A stretch of DNA of 64,000 bases from Strix aluco (GCF_031877795.1 NC_133957.1:6253009-6317008); one strand, 5' to 3'; shown: positions 23,885-36,540, numbered from the stretch's first letter. The notes: generated from the letters alone by a model not told the origin. Numbers and translations: made by a program.

Positions 23885-24535
23885 TGTCTGTGATCCACAT
23901 AACAGTAAACCTGAGTAGACCCAGGTCTGTGCTGGGCTGTGCTGTGCTCCATGTACAGCTTGGGCTTCAGGCCGTGTTGTGCTGAGTGCTTGGTTGCAAG
24001 TTAAACTTGATTGTAAAAGAGAAGAGTGCAGGAAGCTCCCACCTGCCACTGGCAATCGGGCCATCTGCATGTCCTGACCTTTATACAAGACTGCAGCAAC
24101 CAATTCCCATGTGACCATCCTCTTTTTGGGGCAGTAGAAATGATGAATAACATAGTTTTCCTTGTAAAAAAACACTGAAAGAGCTCACAGGAGCAAAATG
24201 AGATAACACTTCAACATGTGGAATCTGCAGAGCTTGCTGTACCAAGATCAAAAGCACATCCTGGTGCAAAACAACACTCAAGTCTGTTGCTGGTCTATCA
24301 GGGATTCTGGCAGATGTGACCTCACAGCTGCCTTCACAGCCATGCACCTTCTGCTGGCCCACGGGATCCTGAGGCACAGCTGACCTCATCACAGCATTCC
24401 TCCCCATCTCCTCTTTGTGGCCTACGAGGCGATCAGATACAGGTCACCTCACTTTCCTCTTCCAAGGCTTTATGGCTGCTCTAGAACCTTTCAGTCCCTG
24501 TGCTGCCCCCAAGGGCCAAACAGCCTAAGTCAGGG
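23885..24535. other. No recognisable gene
   Basis: Intergenic sequence left of the TTAGGG-rich tract. Nothing supportable is seen on either strand. Confidence 0.45.
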
Positions 24536-24544
24536 TTATGAAAG

Positions 24545-24900
24545 GGGTTGAAGGTGATGCGGTTAGAGTGCGTGAACGAGGGCTTTGCAGGGTTAGGTGT
24601 TTGGGTTGGGGTTTAGGGATTGAGCTTGCCTTTCAGGGTTAGGGATTAGGCAAGGTTTAGGGACAGTGTTTGGTGTTCTGAGAGTGTCTGGTTTGTGTTT
24701 AGGGTGTGAGCTATCTTTGCAGGTTAGGGTTTTATTTAGTGCTTGGGTGAGGGCTAGGATTAAGGCGAGCATTTTAATGCGAGGGATACAGGCTATAGAT
24801 TAGGGTAAAATATAGAGTATGAATAAGGGTAGGGGGTTACGGGTTTGGGCTTTGCCTTTGAGGTAAGGTCGAGGTTAGGGGTTAGAGTAGCGGATTATTT
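24545..24900 (+). repeat. Degenerate interstitial telomere-like tract (TTAGGG-rich)
   Basis: The plus strand is strikingly G/T-rich. It contains about seven exact TTAGGG hexamers (for example near 24615, 24640, 24656, 24699, 24723, 24798, 24875) and many one-base variants such as GTTAGAG, GGTTTGG and AAGGGTAGGGGG. All are on one strand, as in a decayed interstitial telomeric repeat. Confidence 0.7.
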
Positions 24901-24964
24901 TCAATGCAAGGGGTAGCACTTAAAGGTAGTGTTAAGGCTTAAGGTTACTGGTCAGAAGTAGGGC

Positions 24965-25830
24965 AAAGGTCTATCATTAATGTTTTCACAGTCAGTGTTG
25001 CAGTAGCCTCAACATTACCTGAACAGATCTTACCTCTTCAAAATCTTTCATCTCTGTTGTTCAAGCCCGTCTTCTCACCCTCCATTCTCCCATCTATCTT
25101 GTCCCAGTTCCCCCTGACCTTCCCAAATCATTATTCTTGTTGGGGTCAACATTATGATGCCCTTCATGCCGTCTGAGTATCTGCCTTCACACTGCTGACT
25201 AGTCAGTTCCTGAAAACAGGTGACATCAGCGCCAGCATCCCAGGGGACACAATGTTCTGCTGTGCTGGAGAGGGCCCTACTCCGCCTGCCCAACAGCGCT
25301 GGTGGCAGGTAGTGCCCTGCACCACCCCAGAGGTACCCTGCCTGCCCACCAGGTCATGTTCCAGAAGGGCTCCCATAGCTCCTGGGACACATTGCACAGG
25401 GGGGCTTGAGCAGGCACTCTGCAGGCACTCCAGGGCATCTCTGCGGCACTGTCCAACTCTGTGACTGCTTTAGGAGCTCATGATTTGAAGCCATGAATGT
25501 AGATTTTAGGAGAAAGTTGAAACCTCTGCAGAAAAGAACTCTTTGTCCTAACTGAAGAAAGTCATCCTTTCCAGCACTGCTAAGCTATTTTTTCCTGAAT
25601 TTTCATGATTTTTAATTTTTTTTTAATTGAAAATACCATGAGCATGTGCTAGCAAGCTGATTACACTCATTCTCTCTGTGAACAGTTTTGTGCAGACACT
25701 ATCAAAGTAAATTTCCCACTAATGCTTCAAATGCAGACACATTGCTCAGAGGAGGTACCATCTTTATTTTGGCACATTTTATTTCTCTCTCTCTCTTCCT
25801 CTGTCTGTGAAGAGCTCTCCAAGGGAAAGA
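24965..25830. other. No recognisable gene
   Basis: Intergenic sequence, AT-rich to the right with an A/T run near 25610-25630. No exon or named repeat is evident. Confidence 0.45.
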
Positions 25831-25834
25831 TTCA

Positions 25835-26640
25835 TTGAATCATAGAGTAACTTGGGGTGGAAAATAAACCTGACCATCATCCTGCCCACCTCTCCTGCTC
25901 AAGGCAGGCTGAACTAGATGAGATTGCTTAAGGGCTTCCCCCAGCGTGGCTTCACAAACAAAGGAGCTGAAAGTGCGCTCCATCCCATTGTACAGGGAGA
26001 TGAAAAAGATGTTCAACAGTGTTGATCAAGTGCTGATCACTGAGGTATATCACAAGTTGCTGGCTGCCAGAAGGACTTTGTACCACTGGCAACATTTGGG
26101 CCAGCTTGTCCAGCCAAACCCCTCCCCACAAAATCATCCACTTCTTCAGTCTAGATCTGAATGTGGCTACAAGGAGACCATGGGAGACCATGTCTTAGGT
26201 CTTACTAAAGTCCAGGTAGACAACATGCCCTTCTTTCCTCCTCCATATGGGTTCAGCAATCCCCTTTTCATCCTTCAAGTGACTGGAGATGGCTGAGAAA
26301 CACTTGCCCCATCACATTCCCAGGGACTGGGGTGAAGCTGACCTGCCTGTAATCCTCCCAATTCTCCTCCCTGCCCTTCTTGGACCTGGGTTTGATGTGT
26401 GCCTTTCCCAAGTCCCAAATAACCCCTCTGATTGCTCTGTCCCTTCCAAGATGTTTGTAAGATGTCTCACAATGACACTGGCCAGCTCTATCTGCACCTT
26501 CCCACACCAGAAGCCTTCTCCATCTCCCACACTTCCAGGGGAGTGCCCAGGACACAGCACACACCTTTCCAGGTCCTCTGGGCTGGTTCAAAAGAGGACC
26601 AGTAGTGATTTCTTCCTGCAGGTCCACAACTTCAATGGGC
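25835..26640 (-). mobile_element. CR1-like LINE, antisense, internally deleted
   Basis: Starts with reversed 3' UTR-like sequence ('attgaatcatagagtaacttgg'). From about 25950 it reads backwards through the RT palm; the minus strand gives LNIFFISLYNGMERTF, the counterpart of [16 protein letters not shown] at 33035-34165. Near 26300-26340 the minus frame has REENWEDYRQVSFTPVPGNV, matching the '[14 protein letters not shown]' block. The 3' third of ORF2 is missing. Confidence 0.7.
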
Positions 26641-26689
26641 TGTCTGAGCAGCTCACAGCTTTCCTGAGTGTTTTTCTCAGTGCTTCACT

Positions 26690-27480
26690 TCCCCTGGAAA
26701 CACGATGAGCGGATTGAGCAGGAGCATGAGAATGGTGCAGGAAAAGGGCCCTGCCAGACACTGTCAGGAGGGCTGTTCTGGGCGTCACACAGAAAGGAGG
26801 AGGGTGCTGTAAAAACAGTGAAGTGAGAGGAGCAGGTGGAGAAGGCCTTATGCCTGGCCATGCTGGGCGGGAGAGCTGCCCCAGGGTGGCAGCCCTGATG
26901 CACACCCAGGATGCCCATGTGAACAGAAGGGGAGGACTGGCTCTAAGAAGCAGGTTATGAAAGCAAAGAGCTTGTATCCCCGTGTCCCTGCAGGAGAGCT
27001 CCAGAAATGGGGTGAGGTCACAGGTGAGGTCCAGTACCTTTGGGCCACTGGACCATATCTGGGACAAGAATGAAATTGCTGTAGGTGACAGAAATCCCTC
27101 TAGCCAAGGGGCAGCTGCTGGAGACAGACCTTCCGGGTCATGAGTCTTTCAGATAACATGCGGTGGCACACAGCCAAGTACTGACCATAGAGTGTGGTCA
27201 CGAGCAGTAAACCCTCTGTGTGTGCAAAAGGTGCAGGAAACGATACTAACACTGCTGTGAGCCGAGATGGTGCTGTTCCCAGTCAGAAAGCTGGCCAGCA
27301 GCTGGGGTGTGGTGGTAGAGCTGTGGCAGGTTCCAGGGAGGACACATTCCCCAGGAAGGCGGCCATGTGGTTTTACAGAGCTGGATTTGCACCAACAGCC
27401 CAATAATGAGGATGTTCCCAACTACAATCTCAAGGCAGGTCATGAGAGAGAGGAGGAAGTGACTTGTCAAAGGATTGGAT
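26690..27480 (-). pseudogene. Olfactory receptor pseudogene, heavily decayed
   Basis: Pieces of a class II odorant receptor appear in order on the minus strand but in different frames. TM1-like LSLMTCLEIVVGNILIIGLL lies near 27440-27380, an EC2-like CDLTPFLELSCRDT near 27010, and TM6-like ARHKAFSTCSSHFTVFTAPS near 26860-26800. Multiple frameshifts and stops separate them, and the TM3 DRY region is not recognisable. The EC2 wording is closer to OR6/OR11-type receptors than to OR14. Confidence 0.8.
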
Positions 27481-27489
27481 ACATTTCAC

Positions 27490-28385
27490 ATTTACAGTAG
27501 GGGAAAGTCCATCAGTGATGCCTGATTTTATGGTTCCTCTTTCTCCACACGAGGAGTTAAATTGTTCTTGTCAATCTCACCCGGTAGGACACCTGTGAGG
27601 AAGAACATATGTTTCCTTGTTAGTTGCTTAAAGAGATTGGGAAGGAAGTTAAGAGAGGTGAAATAAGGAGGCGTGTGTGCCTCTGAGTGTATTCATCCTC
27701 CCTCAATGTGCTCTGTGTTTTCTGAAAGGTGAGAGCTGCCGCCTTCTAGAGAGCAATGATGCTCCTGCTTGCAGAACCCCTCTGACTGCACATGTGTGAT
27801 GCTCCACAACTGTGCTTCTTTCATACTGTGCGTTGGAAGGCACAGGCCAGAAAGGCAGGGGAGACTATCAGAGCAGAGAGAGGAAATGGCAATGAGCCTT
27901 TCCAAGGCAGGTGAGATAAATCTCACTGGGATGGTGGGAATTGTTCCTGGAGTCACACAGAGAAGTGTCAGGGCTCTGTGAGGTGTCAGCATCTGAGCTG
28001 GTCTCATGTCCTCTTCCTGTACACAGGGGTGTTCAGAGCCATGCGTCCTTCCCTTCCACGTGCAGAGGCAGTGCATCGCAGCAGTCCTAGTGTCTCTTTG
28101 GCAATTGGTTGCCACTCCCAGGAGGCTGGGAGGGACCTCAACCCTGGGGTGTATTGCCCTGCTCTGCACTTGTCTGAGATGTCCCAAGGCATGGAGAACG
28201 GACAGAGGGTCCTTCAGTTCAAGGAAACACATCCCAGTGCTGCATTCCGGTGTTTCCCAGGGGATGTTACTCTCAACATGAAATGACCTCTAGACACTGT
28301 CTGTCCCCCATGCTGTCATGGTACCTTCAGGAATAGCTGATGGCATTTGTTCTCACTTGTGTTCATTGCGAGTGCATTACAAAGT
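27490..28385. other. No recognisable gene
   Basis: Upstream side of the decayed receptor. Overlapping frames of up to 179 codons (27693-28232 minus) show no domain and are opposed by frames on the other strand. Confidence 0.4.
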
Positions 28386-28389
28386 CCCC

Positions 28390-29165
28390 AGTGACTCCAC
28401 AAGTCCCCAGTGACAGAAAAAGGAAAACTCCATGCCCATTTTGAAAAGGGACAGAAAGGAGGACCCTGGGAACTACCAACCAGTCAGCCTTACATCTGTG
28501 CCCAGTAAGATCATGAAACAGATCTTTGTGGAACAAGATCCGTCCTGATTAGAGACAGCCAACATGGTTTCACCAAGGGCAAATCGTGCCTGACTAATCT
28601 ACAATGGAGTGAGTGCATCAGGAGACAGGGGATGAGCTATAGATGACATCTACTGGCCTTCTACATTTGATGGGTTTGATGGAGGGCCTGTTAGATGAAT
28701 AAGGAATTGGCTGCTGGCTGCGTCCAATGGGTTACAGTCAATGATTCAATGCCCCACGAGAGGTGTCCCTCAAGGGTCTATACTGGGACCAATACCATTT
28801 AATATCTTCAACAGCATAGGCAGTGGGATTGAGCGTACCCTCAGCAAGTGTGGAGCTGACGACCAATCTGGGTGGTTCAGTCGATACTCTTGAGGGAAAG
28901 GATGTCATCCAGAGGGACCTTGACAGACTTCACTATCAGGTCCATGAGAACCTCTTGAAGTTCAACAAGGCAGAGTGCAAGGTCCTGCCCTGACAGGGTG
29001 GTGAATGAATTGAGAGTAGCCCTGAGACCTTGGGGATACTGGTGGATGAAAAATCGGACAAGAGCCAGCAATTTGTGCCTGCAGCCCAGAAAGCCAACCA
29101 TATCCAGGGCTGCCTACAAAGAAGTTTGGCCAGCAGGTCAAGGATGGTGATTTTGCCCCTCTACT
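28390..29165 (+). mobile_element. CR1 LINE, sense strand, truncated at both ends
   Basis: Contains the RT-region order 'gaccctgggaactaccaaccagtcag', 'atggtttcaccaagggcaaatcgtgcc', 'gtccctcaagggtctatactggg', then 'ttgaagttcaacaaggcagagtgcaagg'. Frames are broken throughout. It ends abruptly at about 29165 within the ORF2 C-terminal region, without the 3' tail, so it was cut by a later rearrangement. Confidence 0.85.
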
Positions 29166-32100
29166 TCACTTTGTGACAAAGTGTGTGGGTATGGTCTGCA
29201 CTGGCACGGACATCTTGAAAGAGCGGATGTCTTGCCACTCTCAGGACAGTGCTGATTATTTTGGGGTAGGTTTCTTCCCTGTTACTCTTCACAAAGAGAA
29301 GATACCCACACCTGCTGAAGAAGGAGGGCTCCTTTTTTGGGAAAAGCACAACAGGGTGAATGGTAGCACAGCAATGGGGATGGGATGTGCCCGAGGAATG
29401 GAGCAGGTCTGTGGGCAGGAGGATAAGCCAGGAACTTACCAGAACCCTCACATGTTCACAGACTGCAGAGCACCCTGGGTCTGGGACTGCTGCTTTGGCT
29501 CTGCTCAAGCAGAACTGTCCCCTGGGGCAGAGTACCATTTCTTCCATGCCCCCCTGCAGCCTGAGGCACAGCCATCCTAGGTTAACCTTGCTGTCAGCCT
29601 TCTTTTTTTCAGTATCAGAAGCATCCGAGTTGCCAAGGAAGAGACCAGGGGGCTGGTGTCTTCCCTCAAGCCCTGAAGGACTGAGGCAACAGAGAAACAG
29701 AAGTGAGAGACACGCCTGTATCTGTGGAAAGCCTGACCTCCCCCTCCAGGAAGGGCCCATTGTGGACAGCTCTTCCCATGGCCAAGAGGGAACCAAGGGG
29801 ATGGGTGACTCAGCTGGAGGTTGCTGGTCAGGAATACCCAGGGGCACCGAAATATCCCCTTCCCCATGGAGGTACTGAGAGCAGACCCCCCCTCGCTCTG
29901 GATAGGGCAGGAGCTCAGTGCCAGAGTCCTTCAACCTCTGCACCAGCCCCCACTGACACCCCACTGCCCTTTCAGAGGCCCTGGATCTTCTCACACTGCT
30001 CCACCACATGCTGCCCAATGAGCCCAAGGGACACACAGCCTGGGATCTTGCTGCCCAACCTGCCCAGCATCACAGCTCCCCAGGAAGGGCTGAGCCTGGG
30101 GGGCTCCTGTGGTGCAGCACTGGGGGTGTGGGAGCAATGAGCCTCCTGCCAGCCCCACCTTTTCAGGAAGGGGTGGGAGCGCATGATTGGGTTCCCCACA
30201 GGTTCCTGGGCCCTACACTGGGCCATTGGGGCTCCTGACTTACTGCATCAAAACCCTGGGTAACGGAAGGGCCCAAGGGCTCGTGGCTCACCGATGAACC
30301 TCAGGGCCTCATGACGCAAAGGCTCCTGCAGGCTGTACAGGTATGGCCGGCTCTGGCACGGACAGTCCTTCGCTCTGCGCCTGTTCCTGCCCAGCTGAAG
30401 AGAGGAGAACAGTGCAGGGTTGGTGCAGATCTGCCCCCCAACCAGGCCATCCCCCTGCCCAGGGCCACCCTCCTGTTCCTCTCCCCTCACCAGGACATCC
30501 CCAGCTCCCCTCTGGGAGATGTGTGATGTTGAGGTTCAGAGGGAGCAGAGTGCTCCCAGAGGATGTGGTGCTGCCATCCTGGTGGCAGGGTCCCCTTCAA
30601 GTCCCCAGCAGGGAGCAAGGGGTGAGGAGCCTAGAGCAGAGCTGGCTAGTGTTAGAGGAATGGCAGTGGGTGTGGATCACCCAGCCAGGGGCTCTGGGCT
30701 GCAGCAGTAGGGGGGCACATCCCTCCATCCCGTATGCTGGGAAAGGGGCAGATCTCACCCAGGTTGGATCCTGGGGGCGTTGGGGCTCTTCTCACCAGGT
30801 TCTCCCCAATCCTCCACACCTGCACTGTCTCAGCTAGGTTTGCAATCTGCCCCCACTTCAGGAACCAGGTAGCACTGAGGAGGGCTTCCCGAGAGGCCTG
30901 CCAAGCAACAGAGATGCCACCATCCCCCAGGGCAGAAGAGTCTGCACCCCCCCTCACATTGGCAGAGCTCAGAGGCTGTCCCAGCCCATGTGGAGAAGAT
31001 GCAGCAGCTGGGGACTGACAATGCAACTGGGTTCCACACCCCGGAAGGAGGAGAGGTCAGCCACACCCTCGGACCTCATGCTGCTGGGGCAGTGGTACAG
31101 AGAGCCCCAAATGTTTCCGAGCTGTTGCAAAGGCTGGGAAGAGGCTGAAGTGCTGCAGTCACCAAGGTGCCAGGGCAGGACTCAGCCACAAGCGATGGAC
31201 ATGAGGACTCCCAACACACCTGCAGCTCCGTGTCACACTCTGTTGGTGCTCCAGTGCCCAGTACCCAGAAGACAGGGCCAGGACCCTCTCCTGACTGCAT
31301 CCCACACCCTTCCTCCCAAATAATTTCTCCCCAGGCTGGGAGTGCTCTGGGGTGTGCTGGAAGCCCATCAGGACTTGAACATTTGGTCCTTGGTGGCCCT
31401 GGACTGCTGCTGAGCCCTGTGGGACCAGTCAGGGCAGGTCTGGGAAATGTCTCGGCCCCCGCCAGCTGCAGGGCTGCCGCATCCTTTCCATGACTGTGCT
31501 GGTACAGGGCTGTGTGGAGGGGATAGGGTGAGGAAGGACCCGCATCCCTGTCCTTCTGGGCAGCTGGAGGCGTGGCAGGGTGAGAAAGGCAGCAGTGGGT
31601 GCACTGCAGACATGGAGGGGGGCTCCGCCTGGTCCCCAGGGACTCAGCAAGCTGGGCCTCAATGTGATGCATGTTCAAAGGGTCTGGCTATCAGCAGCCC
31701 TGGCCCCTGGTGCTCAGGCACACCCAAGGGCTGCCAGCATCGCCCTCCCTAGAGGACTGGTCAGTGTGTTGGGAATCCCGACCTCAGCCACGCGCTTATC
31801 TTGGTCGTGCAGGTGGAACAACAGTGGGAGCAGGCTCTCACACACTTCCTGCTTCATCTTTTCTTCGCTGCCCACCACAAACTCCATTGCATCTTGAAAG
31901 GTGGATGGTGATGGATTGAGAGCTCCCACACAGGGCTCGACTCCGGGCAGGAGGAAGAGAGAAGGAGATCAACCCCAGCCACCCCAAGCTCACAGGTGAG
32001 CAAGGGGCCAGCCTGGCTGACATGGGCATGGACACCCCTGAGTCTCTGCCTCAAGCAGCTGCGGGCAGACCTGCAGCCCCTGCAAAATGGCCCCAGGAAG

Positions 32101-32912
32101 CCCTGCTCCACAGTGAGCAAGCTGTGGCCTGCAGAATGTCTGCCCAGGGGCTGCACTGGGCACACAGCTCCCAGGAGGGGGCTGGGGTCCCCGGGTCTGT
32201 GGCCCAGAGACGGAGACCCTCCAGTGTTTATGGAGGGCCGGGGGTCACTGCCAGGGCAGGGTGTGCATCTGAAAGGCTCAGCATGCGGATGGGGCACACC
32301 AGCATGAGGCCTGATCCTGCCACTGCCCCCCATGGCAAGGAGGTCAAGCCAGGGGACTCTCCTGCAGCAGCAAGACAGGCTTCCCTGGACTCTCTCGCCT
32401 CTCCCATCTGTGGGGATGGGCTTCCCTAGAGCACCCAGACAGGATGAGGGAACAGAAAGGGGCAGTCATGGGCCATAGACTCTCCTCTCCTGGGCCCACT
32501 CCTGGCTCTCTGCTCCTCTCAGCCCCTGGGCACAGCGAGTACTGCAGGGGGAAAGTGGCACTGAGCAGCTGTCACGTCCCACTCAGACGAGGGGGACAAG
32601 TGACTCAGATTTGCAAATCCCCAATGGAGTGGACAACAAGTCTCCAAGTCTAAACATGTATTAACTACTCACAATGTACTAATTGAACACACGATAGTTG
32701 GCTAAGTATATAGCAAGTTGTGGTAAGCAATATAATATGCCTTGCATTTCTTAATAGGAAAGGGAAAAGAGGGAGATAGAGGGAATGGGGAAATACAGAT
32801 CACCGGTCTGGGTTTCTGCACTGATCCTGACGACGAGGGTTCCAGGAGGCACAGGAGGCAGCCGTCTTTTTCGCTGGCATCTGTCTTCTTTGCTTCACTG
32901 CACTCTTTCTCT

Positions 32913-32930
32913 CCCCCCCCCCCCCCCCCC
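32913..32930 (+). repeat. Poly-C tract
   Basis: About eighteen consecutive C residues in the interval between MROH-like blocks D and C. The length may be inexact, as such runs are error-prone in assemblies. Confidence 0.9.
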
Positions 32931-33034
32931 TTGATTTTAACCCACTTTCCTTGGGTCCGTCCCCTAGGTCGACCCACATACCTACGTATCCCATGTACGT
33001 GGAGGGGTAAGGTGGTTCATGGGATGATGTAATG

Positions 33035-34165
33035 TTTCATGGGATGCATTCTCCTGGCAAAACTGACTACTCATGACTTGGATGGGCACACGCTTCGCTG
33101 GGTAAAAAACTGGCTGGATGGCCGAGCCCAAAGAGATGTGGTGAACAGAGTTAAATTCGGTTGGTGGCCGGTCACGAGTGGTGTCCCCCAGGGCTCGGTT
33201 TTGGGGCCACTCCTGTTTAACATCTTTATTGATGATCTAGACGAGGGGATCGAGTGCACCCTCAGTCAGTTTGCAGACGACACCCAGTTGGGTGGGAGTG
33301 TTGATCTGCTCGAGGGTAGGGAGGCTCTGCAGAGAGACCTGGCCAGGCTGGAGCGATGGCCTGAGGCCAACTGGATGAGCATCAATAAGGCCAAATGCCA
33401 GGTGCTGCCCTTGGACCACAACAACCCCCAGCAGCGCTACAGGCTTGGGGAGGAGTGGCTGGAGAGCTGCCAGTCAGAGAGGGACCTGAGGGTGTTGATT
33501 GACAGCTGGCTGAACATGAGCCAGCAGTGTGCCCAGGTGGCCAAGAAGGCCAATGGCATCCTGGCTTGTGTCAGAAATAGTGTGGCCAGCAGGGACAGGG
33601 AAGTGATCTTACCCCTGTACTCGGCACTGGTGAGGCCGCACCTCGATTACTGGGTTCAGTTTTGGGCCCCTCACTACAAAAAGGACATTGAATGACTTGA
33701 GCGTGTCCAAAGAAGGGCAACAAAGCTGGTGAAGAGTCTGGAGTACATGTCTTATGAGGAGTGGCTGAAGGAACTGGGGTTGTTTAGTCTAGAGAAGAGG
33801 AGGCTGAGGGGAGACCTCATTGCCCTCTACAGCTACCTGAAAGGAGGGTGCAGAGAACTGGGGATGAGTCTCTTTAACCAAGTAACAAGTGATAGGACAA
33901 GAGGTAATGGCCTCAAATTGCACCAGGGAAGGTTTAGACTGGATATTAGGAAGTATTTCTTTACAGAACGGGTAGTCAGGCGTTGGAATGGGCTCCCAGG
34001 GAGGTGGTGGAGTCCCCATCCCTGGAGGTGTTTAAGAGTAAAGTTGACTTAGCGCTTAGAGATATGCTGTAGTTGGGAACTGTCAGTGTTAGGTCAATGG
34101 TTGGACTGGATGATCTTCTAGGTCTTTTCCAACCTAGACAATTCTGTGATTCTGTGATTCTGTAA
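33035..34165 (+). mobile_element. CR1 LINE, sense strand, with reverse-transcriptase C-terminal half and intact 3' tail
   Basis: A 218-codon frame (33039-33695) covers part of the CR1 reverse transcriptase: [20 protein letters not shown], then the catalytic block as [11 protein letters not shown], then [11 protein letters not shown] and [21 protein letters not shown] stop follows at 33693, after which the next frame continues with [21 protein letters not shown]. The 3' end at about 34140-34165 has tandem 'attctgtg' octamers, as expected for CR1. The 5' end is truncated. It sits among the MROH-like blocks and looks younger than most other copies here. Confidence 0.93.
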
Positions 34166-35199
34166 TTAGCATGATCATGTTAGCCCTCGTTAGCATATTG
34201 AGGGGTGTTAACTTTAATATGCATTTCGTGGATAATGAAGCAAAGGTCATTCACCAGACAGATGGCCCTTGAAGTTTTGGCCAGGTGCACCAGAGCAGAG
34301 CCGTCCTGTCTTCACAGGGCTCCCTCCTCCAGTCCTATCTTGTGTTATTCGGACAGCCTTACCAGCTTCGACCTCCACAGAATGCACCCTGTGACTCATA
34401 GTTTTGTCTTGCGAGTGTTTGAGGCATTTCTTTGATCAGCCTCAACTTTTGCTTTCTCAGGCTGTTTTTCTTAGTTTCTCGCACGCCTGGTTTCTCGTCT
34501 CTCACAGCAGCTGAGGGCAGCGATAGAGCTGCTTCAGCACAGGGCCGTGATCTGGGCACTCTGGGACACAACATCCCCCAGCAGAGCACAGGTGCTGCGG
34601 TGGGAGGCACGAGTGCCCAGGACAGTGGGCACGGGCAGGAGACAGGGCTACGCGCACACCCCGCGGCCCTGCTGATGGGACACCAGGCTCTCCCAGCAGC
34701 CTCACGTCATCACAGAGCGGCTGGAGCTTGTCAGACAGTGTCGGAGCAAGGAGACTGGGTGTGTTCCCCTCCAGGCAGTGGAGCATGTTGCTGAGTACAG
34801 GCAGGGCTGCCACACTGGTGTTGCTGTCAGAACACCACAGCTGCTCCATACTGTACAGCAGTAGGAAGAGCAGTTTCCTTGCCTTCAATGAAAAACACAC
34901 CTTTTCCTTTTTATAAAGCAGCAACCAATTGTGTGGGTGAAAGCCCTCTCCTTGAACACCAGCCTCCCCTCTGGCTTCTGGACAGGCAGCACAGGGGTTA
35001 CGAGGGCAAGGTCCTGGCAGGCAGGGCTCAGCAGCACAGCCATGAGGATGTGGCAGAGCGGGGCACCGAGTGGGAGGACAGACAGCACGGCCTCCTCGCC
35101 AGCCTGTCAGCTGCCCCCTTCTCCACAGACCCCATGGACAGGATGGTGGGTGACCAGAGCTGTCTGGAAAAGTGCCCGAAATGCAGGCAGTCCCTGCCA

Positions 35200-36295
35200 T
35201 GACATCTTTGCTTCACACCAGGGCTCAGTGCCCCAAGGCCAGGCTCTGCAGACTCCACGGCTCGTGCACAGGGGCACAGCATAGCCCGAAGACCCCCATG
35301 CTAGCCCTCTGTACATGGGGGTCCCTTCACAAGGGCGGGCTGCTGCCTTGGTACCCAGAGGCAGCGTGTAGGGATGGCCTGGCTCCGCACGTGGGCTCGT
35401 CATTCTGCTGCCAGGACCCCTCCCAGGCCCAGCCAGGGTGCACTGGCAGCAGGAGCCCTTTCCTGTGGGAGCCTTTTCTCCTTGAGTGGCACAGCCAAGG
35501 ACCTGGCCTGAAGGACATGGGGGCAAAGGCACAGGGAGGCAGCTGGTCCAATCCTCGATCTCTAACAGATCACAATGTGATACTGACCTCTCTGCTTCTG
35601 AATCTGTGGAGCAGCAGACACATCTGGGGTGCAGTTGCTTCTGCCTATTCTCGACAGCAGCTTTGGAAGAGTTCACCCTTCAGGCAGCGCATTGAGGAGA
35701 TGCCATTTTGTAACAGACATCCTATGAGAGAGTCAGCCCTGACCCAGAGTTAGATGTACATTTATATGGACTCCAGGTCTCAAAATAAACAAGACAAATA
35801 CTCAAAATAAAATTTATTTGGAGAAAAAAAACTGTTATCACTCCCACAATCATTAATAAACTACAGATCCGGATGTCTGTGAGAAAGAAACTCTTACTGC
35901 CCAGGCAATTTACAGAATTCCTAGGATTTAACAATAATCAAAATGCAAACTTGCTCCCCTGAAAAGTGAGGGCTCTCAGCCTCGAGGAGTTTCCCTGGGC
36001 AATGTTCCGACCCAAGGGAAGAGTCCTTGACTGCAGCTGTGCTGCTCCAAAAAGGACTGGCTCAAAAGGGCTCCCCAGTGGGACTCCATCTATAGCCAAG
36101 CTGAATCCAGTCTGTGGCCAATATCAGCTCTTGTTGGCTGAGGGCCACAGTTACCGTAGAGATCCGAGGAGAAGGGGTCGACAAGAAGAACCAGCAGCAA
36201 CTCTGTGCTAATGGTCGGGAAGCGCCACCTTCGTCGGGGTGGGTGCAGCTGCACAGGACAGAGCAGGTTCATGCCTCAGTAGAAGTGATTTGAAT
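35200..36295. other. No recognisable gene
   Basis: The left part is GC-rich and could contain further MROH-like exons (35282-35028 minus is a candidate but not convincing). The right part has two AATAAA hexamers near 35785 and 35805 and ends in a GC-rich block. No exon chain could be supported. Confidence 0.35.
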
Positions 36296-36329
36296 AGAAA
36301 CACTCCTGTAGGAATATAATAACCACCAA

Positions 36330-36540
36330 TTATCACCAAATGGTAATGACAGCAATAATGACCATGATCCAGATTGTGACCATGATCATGATAACAAAAA
36401 TGATGATTCCGATGCTTGAGAAAAGCAAAAAGCCAGTACAGGTATAAAGGGAAAGCACAGCGAGGGGAGGGAGGCGCGTGGAAAAGGCTTTGTGCCGTCC
36501 CTGCTCAGAGGGGATCCTCAGCACAGTTGTGCAGATTTTT
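36330..36540 (-). pseudogene. OR14-like olfactory receptor fragment with ATG/ATC-rich insertion
   Basis: Minus-strand translation gives LRIPSEQGRHKAFSTRLPPL, the IC3-TM6 segment of an OR14-like receptor. It equals the region near 3940 in the larger pseudogene. Immediately after it the sequence dissolves into a (GAT/ATC)-rich run (about 36310-36410) encoding Ile/Val/Met. Only this scrap of the receptor remains. Confidence 0.8.

Larger units (their letters stand above)
29972..34882 (-). pseudogene. MROH (maestro heat-like repeat) family gene remnant, scattered exons
   Basis: Four minus-strand exon-like blocks follow the order of avian MROH proteins, HEAT-repeat proteins of poorly known function. 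Block D (34882-34706, after 'tttcattgaag', before GTGAGG) has SVAALPVLSNMLHCLEG and LSDKLQPLCDD. Block C (31892-31783) has GSEEKMKQEVCESLLPLLF but a poor donor (GTCGGG). Block B (30897-30796, between 'cttggcag' and GTGAGA) has FLKWGQIANLAETVQVWRIG. Block A (30394-30292, between 'cttcag' and GTGAGC) has SLQEPLRHEALRFIG. A further piece at about 30045-29972 reads LGLIGQHVVEQCEKIQGL and then stops. A CR1 lies between D and C. Exons expected between D and C were not found. It may be a pseudogene or part of a gene with poorly visible exons; family recall was not checked against a database. Confidence 0.6.

Noticed and set aside
29161-30036. 291-codon minus-strand frame
   Set aside because: No recognisable domain, starts at the edge of a CR1 copy, and is opposed by long frames on the plus strand in this GC-rich region.
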